Below, one piece after another: positions 63,638 to 64,000 of a stretch of DNA of 64,000 nucleotides. Position numbers and translations under genes: made by a program. The stretch is taken from the NCBI RefSeq assembly GCF_029873255.1, contig NZ_CP123622.1, positions 2,641,001-2,705,000 of the forward strand, given 5' to 3'. Under the pieces are notes generated by a model. It was not told the DNA's origin. It did no database searches and worked only from the letters and a program-made list of their open reading frames with translations. The stretch's first letter is position 1. Each line of letters starts with the position of its first letter. This stretch comes from Pigmentibacter sp. JX0631 (GTDB lineage Bacteria > Bdellovibrionota_B > Oligoflexia > Silvanigrellales > Silvanigrellaceae).

Positions 63638-64000
63638 ATGAGTTTTATAGAAGGTCTAAAAATAAGTGCTTCTGGATTATCAGCGGAAAGAATTAGAATG
63701 AATGTTATTTCTTCTAATTTAGCCAATGCAAATACATCTAGAACAGAAGAAGGTGGACCATATAAAAGAAAAGATGTTTTATTCACAGCAAGAAATTCAG
63801 GTTTAAGTTTTGATAATTTAATGCGGTTAGCTTTTGATCCAAATTTGAAAGAGGTCAAAGTAGATGGAATAACTGAGGATAGAAGAGCGCCAAGATTAGT
63901 TTTTAATCCAAATCATCCAGATGCAAATGAAAATGGTTATGTAGCAATGCCAAATATTTCTATTATGGAAGAAATGGTAAATATGATTACTAGTAATCGT
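63638..64000 (+). CDS. flgC: Flagellar basal-body rod protein FlgC, cut by window edge
   Basis: The start ATG at 63638 has GGAGA 8 bases upstream; 121 codons are visible with no stop before the right edge. MSFIEGLKISASGLSAERIR followed by MNVISSNLANANTSRTEEGGPYKRK is the FlgC N-terminal rod signature, and NPNHPDANENGYVAMPNIS matches the family's central segment. Few residues are probably missing (about 20). fliE and hook genes are expected beyond the edge. Confidence 0.95.
   Translation, partial: MSFIEGLKISASGLSAERIRMNVISSNLANANTSRTEEGGPYKRKDVLFTARNSGLSFDNLMRLAFDPNLKEVKVDGITEDRRAPRLVFNPNHPDANENGYVAMPNISIMEEMVNMITSNR

Noticed and set aside
1..64000. tRNA, rRNA, tmRNA genes, CRISPR arrays and insertion sequences
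   Set aside because: No regularly spaced repeats, transposase-like proteins, terminal inverted repeats with target duplications or cloverleaf-like segments were recognised. A tRNAscan-SE/Infernal run would be decisive.

Overview
The window reads as chromosome of an AT-rich (about 70% A+T by eye), Gram-negative, flagellated bacterium. The Gram-negative reading rests on a heptosyltransferase-type enzyme, lipoproteins, periplasmic thiol and cytochrome proteins, and FlgB/FlgC. The mix of low GC, PilZ and chemotaxis genes, a trimethylamine monooxygenase, secreted proteases and a very large toxin-like protein makes me think of Bdellovibrionota/Oligoflexia, perhaps Silvanigrellales. That placement is recollection and was not computed.

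Layout. 0-6.5 kb: a minus-strand group (thiamine pyrophosphokinase cut by the left edge, a membrane protein, a PlsC-type acyltransferase) diverges from a plus-strand group (esterase, HflX, a small unknown, and MurB fused to a CBM9/DOMON-like domain). 6.5-11.1 kb: a kynureninase-like enzyme and a divergent tryptophan 2,3-dioxygenase, a SpoU/TrmH methyltransferase, and trimethylamine monooxygenase. 11.4-18 kb: a YaiL/DUF2058 protein, a DsbA-like protein, a cytochrome c, then a signalling patch (REC-PilZ regulator, CheR, and a PilZ protein fused to a GNAT/N-acyl-amino-acid-synthase-like domain) and CdsA. 18.1-22.1 kb: a tight cassette of an Hsp70 paralogue, an unknown protein and a J-domain-like protein with PPD in place of HPD. 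22.1-24.2 kb: two tandem secreted papain-like proteases. 25-34.9 kb: mostly housekeeping genes (REC-TPR protein, HAD phosphatase, tsf, rpsB, thrS, cyclophilin, adenine deaminase, glycosyltransferase 9).

35-57.4 kb is the accessory region. It holds a SnoaL-like lipoprotein and a three-gene biosynthetic cluster: a FAAL-PCP-Cy-A(Ox)-PCP synthetase, a carboxyl-methyltransferase-like enzyme and a type II thioesterase. The adenylation pocket reads as the classical cysteine code, so the inferred product is a 2-alkyl-thiazole(-4-carboxylate), possibly as its methyl ester. Next come a decayed duplicate of an S66 peptidase gene, the intact S66 gene, and metE under a cobalamin riboswitch with a Shine-Dalgarno-sequestering hairpin. 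Then come two small secreted unknowns, a fatty acid desaturase, and a 1992-residue protein colinear with large clostridial glucosylating toxins (TcdA/TcdB). That protein has a GT44-type glycosyltransferase with its DxD, a C80 autoprotease with Asp-His-Cys, and a pore/delivery region. It carries a lipoprotein-type signal and lacks obvious CROP repeats.

57.4-64 kb: lipA, a PhoU protein fused to a catalytically dead LMW-phosphatase-like domain, and the start of a flagellar operon: a secreted AMIN/TPR protein, an AAA+ regulator lacking GAFTGA, flgB, and flgC cut by the right edge.

The strongest candidates for an undescribed system are the TcdB-like toxin, the lipo-thiazole synthetase cluster and the Hsp70/PPD-J cassette. 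All calls come from reading the sequence by eye and recalling families; no searches were run.
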